From the NCBI GenBank assembly GCA_035654775.1, contig DASRWB010000007.1, positions 1 through 35,494 of the forward strand: 35,494 bases of DNA, read 5' to 3'. Shown one piece after another: positions 6,687 to 15,288 of this stretch. This DNA is from HKST-UBA85 sp035654775 (GTDB taxonomy: Bacteria > Bacteroidota > Bacteroidia > Flavobacteriales > Flavobacteriaceae). The notes under the pieces were generated by a model that was not told the origin of the DNA, did no database searches, and saw only the letters and a program-made list of their open reading frames with translations. The stretch's first letter is position 1. Every line of letters starts with the position of its first letter. The translations under genes and the position numbers were made by a program.

Positions 6687-9056
6687 ATGGAGCAATCACT
6701 GTGTTTCCATTGTGGCGATGTTTGTACATCCACTACTTTTTCGCTGGAGGACAAAACCTTTTGTTGTAAAGGGTGCAAAACGGTGTACGAAATTTTCGCT
6801 GAAAACGACCTTACCTGTTACTACGACTTGCAGGCATCGCCCGGTGCTGTTCCAAAGGAAATTAAAGGAAAGTACGACTTTTTGACTCAGGAAAACATCG
6901 TTGAAAAATTGACTGAATTTAATGATGGAAAAGTGCAAATTGCCACCTTATACATTCCTCACATTCATTGCAGCTCGTGCATCTGGATATTAGAAAACCT
7001 CAATAAACTCAATCCTGAAATTACTTCATCGCAAGTAAATTTTGGTAAAAAAACAGTGCGTGTAACCTATCGTTCAAAAGACTTTTCACTTAAAGAATTG
7101 GTGGTATTACTCAGTGCTATTGGTTATGAACCCTATATATCATTAGACGATTATAGCGGCTCAAGACCACAGGAAAACAGAGCGCTTATATACAAGCTTG
7201 GCGTGGCGGGATTTGCCTTTGGAAATGTTATGTTTTTATCTTTCCCGGAGTATTTTGAGGTTGGCGAATACTGGTTGGAACAGTACAAGCACCTGTTTCG
7301 GTGGCTTATGTTCAGCTTTTCATTACCGGTGGTTTTTTATGCCGGAAGCGATTATTTTATTTCGGCCTATAAAGGATTACGCGCCGGGTTACTGAACATT
7401 GATGTGCCTATTGCACTGGGAATAGCCGTATTGTTTTTACGCAGCACGGCAGAGATACTTTTCGATTTGGGTACCGGTTTTTTTGACAGCTTAACCGGAT
7501 TGGTTTTCTTTTTGTTACTCGGTAAGTTTTTTCAGCAAAAAACCTATGCTTTTCTCTCTTTTGAAAGAGACTACAAATCGTATTTTCCCATTGCCGTAAC
7601 CAAAATAGAAAACGGCAAAGAAATACCTACTCAGGTGTATCAAATAAAAAAAGGCGACAGGCTGCTGATACGAAATGAAGAGCTTATTCCTGTTGATGGT
7701 ATTTTAATTCGCGGCAAGGCAAAAATAGATTACAGTTTTGTTACCGGAGAATCTGAAACCGTTCAAAAACATTCCGGTGACAAACTGTTTGCCGGTGGAA
7801 AGCAAACGGCAGGCGTTTTAGAAATGGAAGCCACAAAATCTGTAGAACAAAGCTACCTTACCCAGTTGTGGAGCAACGATGTATTCAATAAAAACAAACA
7901 AGAAAGTTTTACCACACTTACCAATGCCATTAGCAAGCGCTTTACCCTTGCGGTGCTAAGCATTGCGACAATAGCTACCGCCTACTGGATAGCAGCCGAT
8001 GCGTCAAAAGCCATGAATGTTTTTACTGCGGTATTGATTATTGCTTGTCCGTGTGCCATAGCCTTGGCGGCTCCGTTTACGCTGGGCAATATGTTGCGTA
8101 TTTTCGGAAAACAGAAGTTTTATGTAAAAAATGCTTCGGTGCTGGAACAGTTGGCTGCGGTAAACACCCTTATCTTTGACAAAACAGGAACCCTCACCAG
8201 CACTAAAAAAACCCGTGCAACCTATGAAGGTGAAATACTGACAGAAACCGAAGAAAAGCTTTTAAAAAACACCCTGCGAAGCTCAAACCATCCCTTGAGT
8301 CGCTCGCTGTACGAACTTTTGGCAGCACATGAAATTGTACCGTTACATTCGTTTGAAGAACATCTGGGAAAAGGCATGGAAGCCTCCTATGAAGACCATC
8401 ATATAAAAGTGGGATCAGCCCATTTTGTGGGAGCTACGGAAACCTCAACGGTAAACACAGCTGTATACATTAGCTCAAATAACACCTATAAAGGAAAATA
8501 TACCTTTTACAACAACTACAGAAAAGGCGTTTCAAAGCTTTTTAATCAATTAAAAAAACCGTACGATTTGGCCATTTTGTCCGGAGATAATGAAGGTGAA
8601 CTTGAGAATTTAAAAAAACTCTTACCGGCCAAAACAAAATTGTTGTTTAACCAAAAACCCCAAGACAAACTGGAATATATAAAATACCATCAAACCGAAG
8701 GTGCAAATGTACTCATGATTGGCGATGGTTTAAACGATGCAGGTGCATTGGCACAAAGCAATGTAGGCATTTCCATTTCAGAAAATGTAAATGTGTTTTC
8801 ACCGGCCTGTGATGCTATTTTAGATGCCTCACAGTTTAGTAAACTATATGCATTCATAAAGGCTGCTAAAAGTGCCCTAAACGTAATTAAATGGAGTTTT
8901 GTACTTTCGTTGGTATACAATGTCATTGGGCTATACTTTGCCGTAACCGGACAATTGGCTCCGGTAATAGCGGCAATACTAATGCCTTTAAGCTCAATAA
9001 GTATTGTCGTGTTTACGACTGCAGCAACCAATTTGATAGGCAGAAAGTTAACCTAA
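6687..9056 (+). CDS. ccoI: Copper-translocating P-type ATPase for cbb3 oxidase assembly (CcoI/FixI)
   Basis: The N-terminus carries a Cys-rich metal site (Cys6, Cys9, Cys13, Cys26, Cys27, Cys30) typical of the CcoI group, then a heavy-metal-associated domain with HIHCSSC (residues 92-98). Eight membrane helices follow, with the CPC ion motif at residues 454-456, the phosphorylation loop DKTGTLT (Asp498) and the hinge GDGLNDA (679-685). This is a P1B ATPase; in cbb3 clusters such proteins export Cu(I) to deliver it to the oxidase binuclear centre, at the cost of ATP. It heads the cco block and has its own Fnr-type promoter. The overlapping ATG at 6673 is in another frame and was not used. A general copper-efflux role is less likely given the neighbours. 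Confidence 0.95.
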   Translation: MEQSLCFHCGDVCTSTTFSLEDKTFCCKGCKTVYEIFAENDLTCYYDLQASPGAVPKEIKGKYDFLTQENIVEKLTEFNDGKVQIATLYIPHIHCSSCIWILENLNKLNPEITSSQVNFGKKTVRVTYRSKDFSLKELVVLLSAIGYEPYISLDDYSGSRPQENRALIYKLGVAGFAFGNVMFLSFPEYFEVGEYWLEQYKHLFRWLMFSFSLPVVFYAGSDYFISAYKGLRAGLLNIDVPIALGIAVLFLRSTAEILFDLGTGFFDSLTGLVFFLLLGKFFQQKTYAFLSFERDYKSYFPIAVTKIENGKEIPTQVYQIKKGDRLLIRNEELIPVDGILIRGKAKIDYSFVTGESETVQKHSGDKLFAGGKQTAGVLEMEATKSVEQSYLTQLWSNDVFNKNKQESFTTLTNAISKRFTLAVLSIATIATAYWIAADASKAMNVFTAVLIIACPCAIALAAPFTLGNMLRIFGKQKFYVKNASVLEQLAAVNTLIFDKTGTLTSTKKTRATYEGEILTETEEKLLKNTLRSSNHPLSRSLYELLAAHEIVPLHSFEEHLGKGMEASYEDHHIKVGSAHFVGATETSTVNTAVYISSNNTYKGKYTFYNNYRKGVSKLFNQLKKPYDLAILSGDNEGELENLKKLLPAKTKLLFNQKPQDKLEYIKYHQTEGANVLMIGDGLNDAGALAQSNVGISISENVNVFSPACDAILDASQFSKLYAFIKAAKSALNVIKWSFVLSLVYNVIGLYFAVTGQLAPVIAAILMPLSSISIVVFTTAATNLIGRKLT

Positions 9057-9066
9057 AGTAAGCTCT

Positions 9067-9112
9067 ACATGACAAATGTCATGTTTTAGCTAAAGAATGA
9101 AACGTATTTTTG
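9067..9112 (+). promoter_or_regulatory. Fnr-type box and promoter of the ccoS-NO-Q-P-G-H operon
   Basis: ACATGACAAATGTCATGT (9067-9084) has perfect 7-bp arms around AAAT. TATTTTTG (9105-9112) is a perfect TAnnTTTG element whose last base lies 30 nt after the core GTCAT. The transcript should begin near 9118, 14 nt before ccoS, placing the box centre near -42. Confidence 0.85.
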
Positions 9113-9131
9113 AACGAGCAACTTCAGTGGT

Positions 9132-9317
9132 ATGAGTGTTATTTACATGTTATTAATCATAAGTATTTGCGTAGCCGTAGTCTTTTTTATTGCCTTTATT
9201 TTGGCTGTAAAATCCGGGCAATTTGACGATGGATATACGCCGTCAGTACGCATGCTGTTTGAAGATGAGCTAAAAAAAGAAACTAAAAAACAATCAAAAA
9301 AAACTAAACCTTTTTAA
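9132..9317 (+). CDS. ccoS: cbb3 oxidase maturation protein CcoS
   Basis: This 61-residue protein has one N-terminal membrane helix (about residues 4-26) followed by the conserved short motif SGQFDD and a Lys-rich cytoplasmic tail. Length, topology and the motif match CcoS/FixS, which is needed to insert heme b and copper into the cbb3 catalytic subunit. It stands 5 bp before ccoNO and is the first gene after the Fnr-type promoter. Confidence 0.9.
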   Translation: MSVIYMLLIISICVAVVFFIAFILAVKSGQFDDGYTPSVRMLFEDELKKETKKQSKKTKPF

Positions 9318-9322
9318 CTCTT

Positions 9323-11524
9323 ATGGAAGTACAACAGTTTTATTACGATAATAAAATCGTTAAAAATTTTCTTTACGCCACCATTATTTGGGGACTTGTA
9401 GGCATGTTAGTCGGTCTGCTTTTGGCCTTTCTGTTTATGTTTCCCAACCTGACCGAAGGCGTATCCTGGTTAAGCTTTGGCAGACTCAGACCGCTACATA
9501 CCAATGCTGTAATTTTCGCTTTTGTAGGAAATGCCATTTTTGCCGGAGTGTATTACTCTACACAACGGCTTTTAAAAGCCCGGATGTACAGTGATTTTTT
9601 GAGTAAATTAAACTTTTGGGGTTGGCAACTTATTATTGTTGGTGCAGCCATAACGCTGCCTTTAGGCTATACTTCCTCGAAAGAATACGCCGAGCTTGAG
9701 TGGCCGTTTGATGTTGCCATAGCCATTATATGGGTTGCCTTTGGCTGGAATTTAATAGGCACCATCCTAAAAAGAAGACAACGCCACATGTATGTGGCCA
9801 TTTGGTTTTATATAGCCACCTTTGTCACGGTGGCTGTGCTTCATATTTTTAACAGCTTGGCCCTACCGGTTTCGGCACTGAAAAGTTATTCCGTATATGC
9901 CGGAGTTCAGGATGCTTTGGTACAATGGTGGTATGGACACAATGCTGTTGCCTTCTTTTTAACGACTCCGTTTTTAGGATTGATGTACTATTTTGTTCCT
10001 AAGGCTGCAAATCGCCCTGTTTATTCCTACCGCTTGTCTATCATTCACTTTTGGTCGTTGATTTTTATCTATATTTGGGCCGGACCGCATCATCTACTCT
10101 ATACGGCTTTACCCGAATGGGCACAGAACTTGGGAGTTGCCTTTTCGGTTATGCTGCTTATGCCCTCTTGGGGCGGAATGATAAACGGATTGTTAACCCT
10201 TCGTGGCGCCTGGGATAAAGTACGGGTTGATCCGGTATTAAAGTTTATGGTAGTAGCTATAACCGGTTACGGTATGGCCACCTTTGAAGGTCCCATGCTT
10301 TCCCTTAAAAATGTAAATGCTATTGGTCATTTTACCGATTGGATAATTGCCCACGTACATGTGGGTGCTTTGGCTTGGAACGGATTCCTTACTTTTGGTA
10401 TGATTTACTGGTTAGTACCCAGACTTTTCAAAACCAAATTGTATTCAACCGGATTGGCAAATCTTCATTTTTGGATTGGCACCTTAGGTATTATTCTTTA
10501 CGCCTTGCCTATGTATGTTGCCGGGTTTACACAGGCAGCCATGTGGAAACAGTTCAATCCGGACGGAACGTTACTGTACGGAAATTTTCTGGAAACCGTT
10601 TCTGAAATCATCCCTATGTACTGGATGCGGGCCATTGGCGGGTCACTATACCTTGTTGGCTTATGCATCTTGGTTTACAACATTGCCGTCACCATTAAAT
10701 CCGGCAGTAAAGTAAGCGATGAATTGGCCGAAGCACCTGCCTTACAACGGGTTTCAAAATACCGCGTGGCCGGTGAAGGATTTCATACCTGGCTGGAACG
10801 CAAACCGGTTCAGCTAACTATTTTAGCCACAATTACCATACTGATTGGTGGTATTATTCAAATTATACCTACCATAATGGTCAAATCGAATATTCCTACC
10901 ATAAGCAGCGTAAAACCTTACACTCCTTTGGAATTGGAAGGTCGTGATATTTATATAAGAGAAGGCTGTGTTTCTTGTCATTCGCAAATGATAAGACCCT
11001 TCCGAAGTGAAGTAGAACGCTATGGTGAATACTCAAAAGCCGGAGAGTTTGTTTACGACCGACCCTTTTTATGGGGGAGCAAACGCACCGGACCGGATTT
11101 GCATCGCGAAGGCGGTTTAAAGTCAGATTCCTGGCACTATAAACACATGTATGATCCCAGGTTTATAGAAGAAAACTCTATAATGCCTGCCTATCCATGG
11201 CTTATTCGAAATAAACTCGACAAGTCATTGACAGAAACCAAAATGCGTGCAATGGTTACTTTGGGTGTGCCCTACACAGAAGATGATATTGCCAATGCCC
11301 AGGAACACATGAACGCACAAGGTGATGCTATTGTTAAAAACCTGTATGAAGATCCTGACTTGCCGGTTTCATTTGAAGAAAGTAAAGAAGAAGCCAAGGC
11401 AAAAGGTGTTCCTTTTGTTGAAATTAAAGACCGGGAAATTGTAGCACTTATAGCCTATCTGCAACGACTGGGAACAGATATTAAAGTAAAAGACATTGAA
11501 AACGTAACCACAACACAAAACTAA
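9323..11524 (+). CDS. ccoNO: Fused cbb3 cytochrome oxidase subunits I and II (CcoN-CcoO)
   Basis: Residues 1 to about 480 are CcoN: 12 or so helices with the heme b ligands His59 and His346, CuB ligands His206, His256 and His257, the helix VII Tyr250 and heme b3 ligand His344 (AHVHVGALAW). A linker and one further helix (about 495-515) lead to CcoO, a monoheme cytochrome c with CVSCH at residues 549-553 and the family signature QMIRPFRSEVERYGEYS. The enzyme reduces oxygen to water with high affinity and pumps protons. The N-O fusion is a known Bacteroidetes arrangement; proteobacterial oxidases have two separate genes. All catalytic residues are present, so it should be functional. Confidence 0.97.
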   Translation: MEVQQFYYDNKIVKNFLYATIIWGLVGMLVGLLLAFLFMFPNLTEGVSWLSFGRLRPLHTNAVIFAFVGNAIFAGVYYSTQRLLKARMYSDFLSKLNFWGWQLIIVGAAITLPLGYTSSKEYAELEWPFDVAIAIIWVAFGWNLIGTILKRRQRHMYVAIWFYIATFVTVAVLHIFNSLALPVSALKSYSVYAGVQDALVQWWYGHNAVAFFLTTPFLGLMYYFVPKAANRPVYSYRLSIIHFWSLIFIYIWAGPHHLLYTALPEWAQNLGVAFSVMLLMPSWGGMINGLLTLRGAWDKVRVDPVLKFMVVAITGYGMATFEGPMLSLKNVNAIGHFTDWIIAHVHVGALAWNGFLTFGMIYWLVPRLFKTKLYSTGLANLHFWIGTLGIILYALPMYVAGFTQAAMWKQFNPDGTLLYGNFLETVSEIIPMYWMRAIGGSLYLVGLCILVYNIAVTIKSGSKVSDELAEAPALQRVSKYRVAGEGFHTWLERKPVQLTILATITILIGGIIQIIPTIMVKSNIPTISSVKPYTPLELEGRDIYIREGCVSCHSQMIRPFRSEVERYGEYSKAGEFVYDRPFLWGSKRTGPDLHREGGLKSDSWHYKHMYDPRFIEENSIMPAYPWLIRNKLDKSLTETKMRAMVTLGVPYTEDDIANAQEHMNAQGDAIVKNLYEDPDLPVSFEESKEEAKAKGVPFVEIKDREIVALIAYLQRLGTDIKVKDIENVTTTQN

Positions 11525-11530
11525 TATACC

Positions 11531-11716
11531 ATGCTAAAATTTGTAAAAAACCACATGGAAAGCATAACCGGTATAGAAATCTATCCACTGATTTCCTTGT
11601 TGATATTTTTCTTGTTTTTTGTAGTCCTTTTTTGGTGGGTTGTTACCGCCAAAAAAGAATATATAAATACCGTAAGCCGGTTGCCTTTAGATAACCAAAA
11701 CCAAGAAGTATTATGA
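11531..11716 (+). CDS. ccoQ: CcoQ-like small cbb3 oxidase subunit
   Basis: A 61-residue protein with one hydrophobic helix (about residues 18-41, ending FWWVV) and a polar C-terminus. The size, topology and position between ccoNO and ccoP fit CcoQ/FixQ, which stabilises the complex. Sequence identity alone would be weak evidence; the assignment rests on context. Its stop codon overlaps the ccoP start in ATGA, which implies translational coupling. Confidence 0.8.
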   Translation: MLKFVKNHMESITGIEIYPLISLLIFFLFFVVLFWWVVTAKKEYINTVSRLPLDNQNQEVL

Positions 11717-12621
11717 GACACCGTATTCCCTCATGGATTAGAGTTCCTGTAATTTTCTTTGCTATTGCTGCACTTACAGAATATGCCATAGACTCAGGAG
11801 ACGCACCGGCATTTATAGAAAAACCTTTAATACTGATGTTTCTCGCATTGGTGTTACTCGTATTAATAGCTATAGAAGGCATTGTTGGTTCTTTGGATAA
11901 CATTTTATATCAAAGCCTGGATGAAGCGGGAAAAGAAAGATTTACGGCTTCAAAAAACAAGACCCCAAAAATCGTAACTTGGCTTAAAAGAGTCTATAAA
12001 AATTTAGTAGGTGGCAAACCTATTGAAGAGGAACACGAAATCATTCTGGATCATAACTACGACGGTATAAAAGAACTGGACAACTCCTTACCGCCATGGT
12101 GGCTGTATGGTTTTTATGCCTCAATAGTTTTCGCTATCGTGTATATGTTAAACTATCACGTTTTTGGAGGCAAAAACCAGTATGACGAACTTGAAATTCA
12201 ATACGAAATCGCACAAAAAGAAATTGAAGCGTACAAGAAAACAGCCAAAGATTTAGTCGATTACCGAACCGTACAAGTGCTTACAGACCCTGCCGATTTA
12301 AGCAAAGGCAAAAGCATCTATGAAGCCAACTGTGTGGCGTGTCATAAAGCAGATGGCGGTGGCGGAATTGGTCCCAACCTCACCGATGAATACTGGATTT
12401 TAGGCGGTGGTATTAATAATATATTCAAAACCGTTAGTGAAGGTGGTCGAGATGGAAAAGGCATGGAAGCCTGGTCTAAAAAGGGACTAAAACCTTCCGA
12501 AATTGCGCAAGTTTCCAGCTATATACTCCAGTTTCAGGGAACGACTCCGGCGGAACCCAAACAAGCAGAAGGCGAACTCTGGAGCGATACAAATGCTGAA
12601 CAAACCGCAACTCAAAAGTAA
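11713..12621 (+). CDS. ccoP: cbb3 oxidase subunit III (CcoP), monoheme form
   Basis: Two hydrophobic helices near the N-terminus (about 10-27 and 38-57) and a third at about 128-148, just after LDNSLPPWWLYGFY (the FixP_N signature), precede a periplasmic cytochrome c domain with CVACH at residues 207-211 and a Met axial ligand likely in KGMEAW. Only one heme site is present, whereas proteobacterial CcoP has two. It should take electrons from soluble or lipoprotein cytochromes and pass them to CcoO. The C-terminal tail is short and polar. ccoG follows 5 bp later. Confidence 0.93.
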   Translation: MRHRIPSWIRVPVIFFAIAALTEYAIDSGDAPAFIEKPLILMFLALVLLVLIAIEGIVGSLDNILYQSLDEAGKERFTASKNKTPKIVTWLKRVYKNLVGGKPIEEEHEIILDHNYDGIKELDNSLPPWWLYGFYASIVFAIVYMLNYHVFGGKNQYDELEIQYEIAQKEIEAYKKTAKDLVDYRTVQVLTDPADLSKGKSIYEANCVACHKADGGGGIGPNLTDEYWILGGGINNIFKTVSEGGRDGKGMEAWSKKGLKPSEIAQVSSYILQFQGTTPAEPKQAEGELWSDTNAEQTATQK

Positions 12622-12626
12622 ACTAA

Positions 12627-14054
12627 ATGCAAGAAGTGCCACAAGACGAAAACTTTAGAAACTCCATTGGCACAGTCAATGAAGAAGGAAAACGCGCTTG
12701 GATTTATCCTAAAAAACCCAGTGGTGCTTACTATCAAAAACGAAAAATAGTAAGTTACTTCCTTCTTGCTTTTTTATTTCTTGCACCTTTTGTAAAAATT
12801 AACGGAAACCAATTTCTATTGTTTAATGTACTGGAAAGACGTTTTAATATTTTTGGATTCCCGTTTTGGCCACAAGACTTCCATCTGTTTGTGATTTCAA
12901 TGATTATTGGCGTGGTTTTCATTACGCTGTTTACCGTAGGCTTTGGCAGGGTATTTTGTGGCTGGATTTGCCCGCAAACCATTTTTATGGAAATGGTTTT
13001 CAGACGAATAGAATACTGGATTGATGGCGACAGAAACAAACAGCGCAAACTCGATATGCAAAAATGGAATGCCGAAAAAATCAGAAAACGGCTTTTTAAA
13101 TGGTCCATTTTTTTACTTATCTCTTTTTTGATTGCCAATATATTTTTAGCCTACTTAATAGGCAGCGACAAGCTTATCAAGTACATTATAGAAGGTCCTT
13201 CGGCGCATTTAGGCACACTATTTCCCTTACTTATTTTTACAGCAGTATTTTATTTTGTGTTTGCCTGGTTTAGGGAACAAGTATGCATAATTGCTTGCCC
13301 ATACGGCAGGCTACAAGGAGTACTTCTGGATAAAAAATCTATTGTTGTAGCCTACGACCACAAAAGAGGTGAAGGTGAAAAAGGTCGAAAAAAATTCAGA
13401 AAAAATGAAGACAGAAAAGCCTTGGGACACGGCGATTGCATAGATTGTTTACAATGTGTTCATGTCTGTCCCACAGGCATAGACATACGCAACGGTACAC
13501 AACTGGAATGCATAAACTGTACGGCATGTATTGACGAATGTGACCATATCATGGAAAGCATTAACCTGCCCAAAGGACTCATACGTTATGCCAGTGAAGA
13601 CGAAATAGAAAAGAAAGAAAAATTTAAACTCACCGCGAGGATGAAAGGTTATATCGCGGTGCTTCTTATTCTTATCGGTGTTTTATCCGGAATGTTGCTA
13701 TTGCGAAATGATGTTGAAGCTCGTGTGCTAAGGTTAAGAGGCCAACTCTATGAAAAAAAGGAAAACAACATCATTAGTAATGTATTTACCTACAAACTGG
13801 TGAATAAAACCTCAAATGAAATTAGCAATGTAAGTTTTAAACTGCGCAAACACAGCGGTGAGATAAAACTGGTTTCAACCACCAATACCTTTACCATACC
13901 CGCACAAGGGATTGCAGAAGGCACGCTGTTTATAGAAATTAATAAAAACGATTTAAAAGACGACAAAAACAAACTAATCATTGAAGTATACAGTAGCGAC
14001 ACCTTAATTGAAACTACATCTGTAAACTTTTTAGGACCAATGAGTTATAATTAA
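12627..14054 (+). CDS. ccoG: Membrane ferredoxin-like cbb3 assembly protein CcoG (RdxA/FixG)
   Basis: The protein has several membrane helices, a polyferredoxin core and a C-terminal Ig-like FixG domain. Cys-rich motifs are CGWICPQ (Cys111, Cys115), CIIACPYGR, and a pair of 4Fe-4S sites in CIDCLQCVHVCPTG and CINCTACIDECDH. CcoG proteins reduce Cu(II) to Cu(I) for cbb3 assembly. The gene belongs to the cco operon, with 5 bp before it and 9 bp after it. Confidence 0.95.
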   Translation: MQEVPQDENFRNSIGTVNEEGKRAWIYPKKPSGAYYQKRKIVSYFLLAFLFLAPFVKINGNQFLLFNVLERRFNIFGFPFWPQDFHLFVISMIIGVVFITLFTVGFGRVFCGWICPQTIFMEMVFRRIEYWIDGDRNKQRKLDMQKWNAEKIRKRLFKWSIFLLISFLIANIFLAYLIGSDKLIKYIIEGPSAHLGTLFPLLIFTAVFYFVFAWFREQVCIIACPYGRLQGVLLDKKSIVVAYDHKRGEGEKGRKKFRKNEDRKALGHGDCIDCLQCVHVCPTGIDIRNGTQLECINCTACIDECDHIMESINLPKGLIRYASEDEIEKKEKFKLTARMKGYIAVLLILIGVLSGMLLLRNDVEARVLRLRGQLYEKKENNIISNVFTYKLVNKTSNEISNVSFKLRKHSGEIKLVSTTNTFTIPAQGIAEGTLFIEINKNDLKDDKNKLIIEVYSSDTLIETTSVNFLGPMSYN

Positions 14055-14063
14055 AATAACACT

Positions 14064-14510
14064 ATGAAAATTAATTGGGGTACCGGAATTGTTCTGGCTT
14101 TTATAGCCTTTATAAGCTTTATCATGTACTTTGTAATTAGCATGAATACCAACAAAAAGTACGATCATGATTTGGTTACGGAAGACTATTACAAACAAGA
14201 ATTGGAGCTACAAGATGAAATTAACAAAGAAATCAACGCCAGAGAGCTTCCACAAAATATCTATTGGAAAAAAAACAGCAACGGTTTAGTTTTGGTTTTT
14301 CCCGAAACACTGCAAGCTGAAAAAATAACAGGAAAAGTGTTCCTATACAGACCATCTAATAAACAATTTGACTTTGAAATTCCTATTTCATTGTTGAACC
14401 ACTATTTGCTCATACCTAACTCCCGTTTATTAGGTGGTCGATGGAACATTAAAGTAGACTGGAGTTACAACGGAAAAGCCTACCTCTACAAAAAAGAAAT
14501 TATTTACTAA
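14064..14510 (+). CDS. ccoH: FixH/CcoH-family cbb3 assembly protein
   Basis: A 148-residue protein with one N-terminal membrane helix (about residues 8-27) and a periplasmic beta-rich domain. The segment YDHDLVTEDYYKQEL after the helix is characteristic of the FixH family. FixH/CcoH stays associated with the assembling oxidase and with CcoI. The stop codon is immediately followed by the ATG of the next gene. Confidence 0.88.
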   Translation: MKINWGTGIVLAFIAFISFIMYFVISMNTNKKYDHDLVTEDYYKQELELQDEINKEINARELPQNIYWKKNSNGLVLVFPETLQAEKITGKVFLYRPSNKQFDFEIPISLLNHYLLIPNSRLLGGRWNIKVDWSYNGKAYLYKKEIIY

Positions 14511-15212
14511 ATGTTGTGGTCTGCATTTATATTGGGTTTATTAGGAAGTTTACACTGTATTGGCATGTGTGGTCCAATAGCCTTTATGCTGCCTGTAAAT
14601 CGGGAAAATTCGTTTAAAAAAATAGCCCAAGTAAGTATTTATCACACCGGAAGGTTATTGGCCTATGGTTTGATTGGAGCACTTTTTGGTGTCGTAGGAA
14701 AAGGCTTTTATCTCTTTGGCATTCAACAACAATTGTCCATAATAGTGGGTCTAATTATGATTCTTGTGGTTTTACTCCCGGCCACATTTTTTAGCAAATT
14801 CAATGTAGTTTCACCTCTGTACAGTGTCATCTCAAAAATAAAGTCTGCACTGGGAAACACCTTTAAAAAGAAAACAGCAGACACCTTTCTCACCATAGGA
14901 TTTTTAAACGGGTTTTTGCCCTGTGGCCTGGTATATATGGCTGTATTTGCTTCTTTAGTCACGCAGAATGTGGCTCTGGGCAGCATGTATATGATACTCT
15001 TTGGTGCAGGAACTATTCCTTTAATGACAATGGCTGTTTACCTGGGAAAATTTGTAAATACGGCAGTTAAACAACGCATTCAAAAAGCAATTCCTGTTTT
15101 TATTGTTGTCATTGGAATGTTGTTTATCATTCGTGGATTAGGGTTAGATATTCCTTACATTTCTCCTGCTCCGGTAACAGAAATGGCTTCGGGTGAATTC
15201 AATTGTCACTAA
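14511..15212 (+). CDS. UreH-like (TauE/SafE-related) membrane protein, likely metal transport
   Basis: A 233-residue protein with about six helices. The motif SLHCIGMCGP (Cys16, Cys20) in the first helix and GFLNGFLPCGLVYMA later are the repeat signatures of the UreH-like/DsbD-like membrane family. In Bacteroidetes this gene regularly closes the cco operon, so a role in copper supply or redox delivery to the oxidase is likely but unproven. It follows ccoH without any gap. It is often annotated as a sulfite exporter, which the context does not support. Confidence 0.8.
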   Translation: MLWSAFILGLLGSLHCIGMCGPIAFMLPVNRENSFKKIAQVSIYHTGRLLAYGLIGALFGVVGKGFYLFGIQQQLSIIVGLIMILVVLLPATFFSKFNVVSPLYSVISKIKSALGNTFKKKTADTFLTIGFLNGFLPCGLVYMAVFASLVTQNVALGSMYMILFGAGTIPLMTMAVYLGKFVNTAVKQRIQKAIPVFIVVIGMLFIIRGLGLDIPYISPAPVTEMASGEFNCH

Positions 15213-15242
15213 TGCATTAGTATAATAGAAACCTTATTTTTG
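15208..15242 (+). promoter_or_regulatory. Promoter region of the PLP decarboxylase gene with a 14-bp palindrome
   Basis: ACTAATGCATTAGT (15208-15221) is a perfect palindrome that overlaps the preceding stop codon. A consensus -7 element TATTTTTG lies at 15235-15242, so the palindrome covers the region where the -33 element would be. Neither of the two nitrogen-oxide motifs of this window occurs here, so the gene seems independently controlled. Confidence 0.55.
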
Positions 15243-15288
15243 CAAGTAATATCTATAACTGTAAACAAAAAAATCAACGTGCATAACC

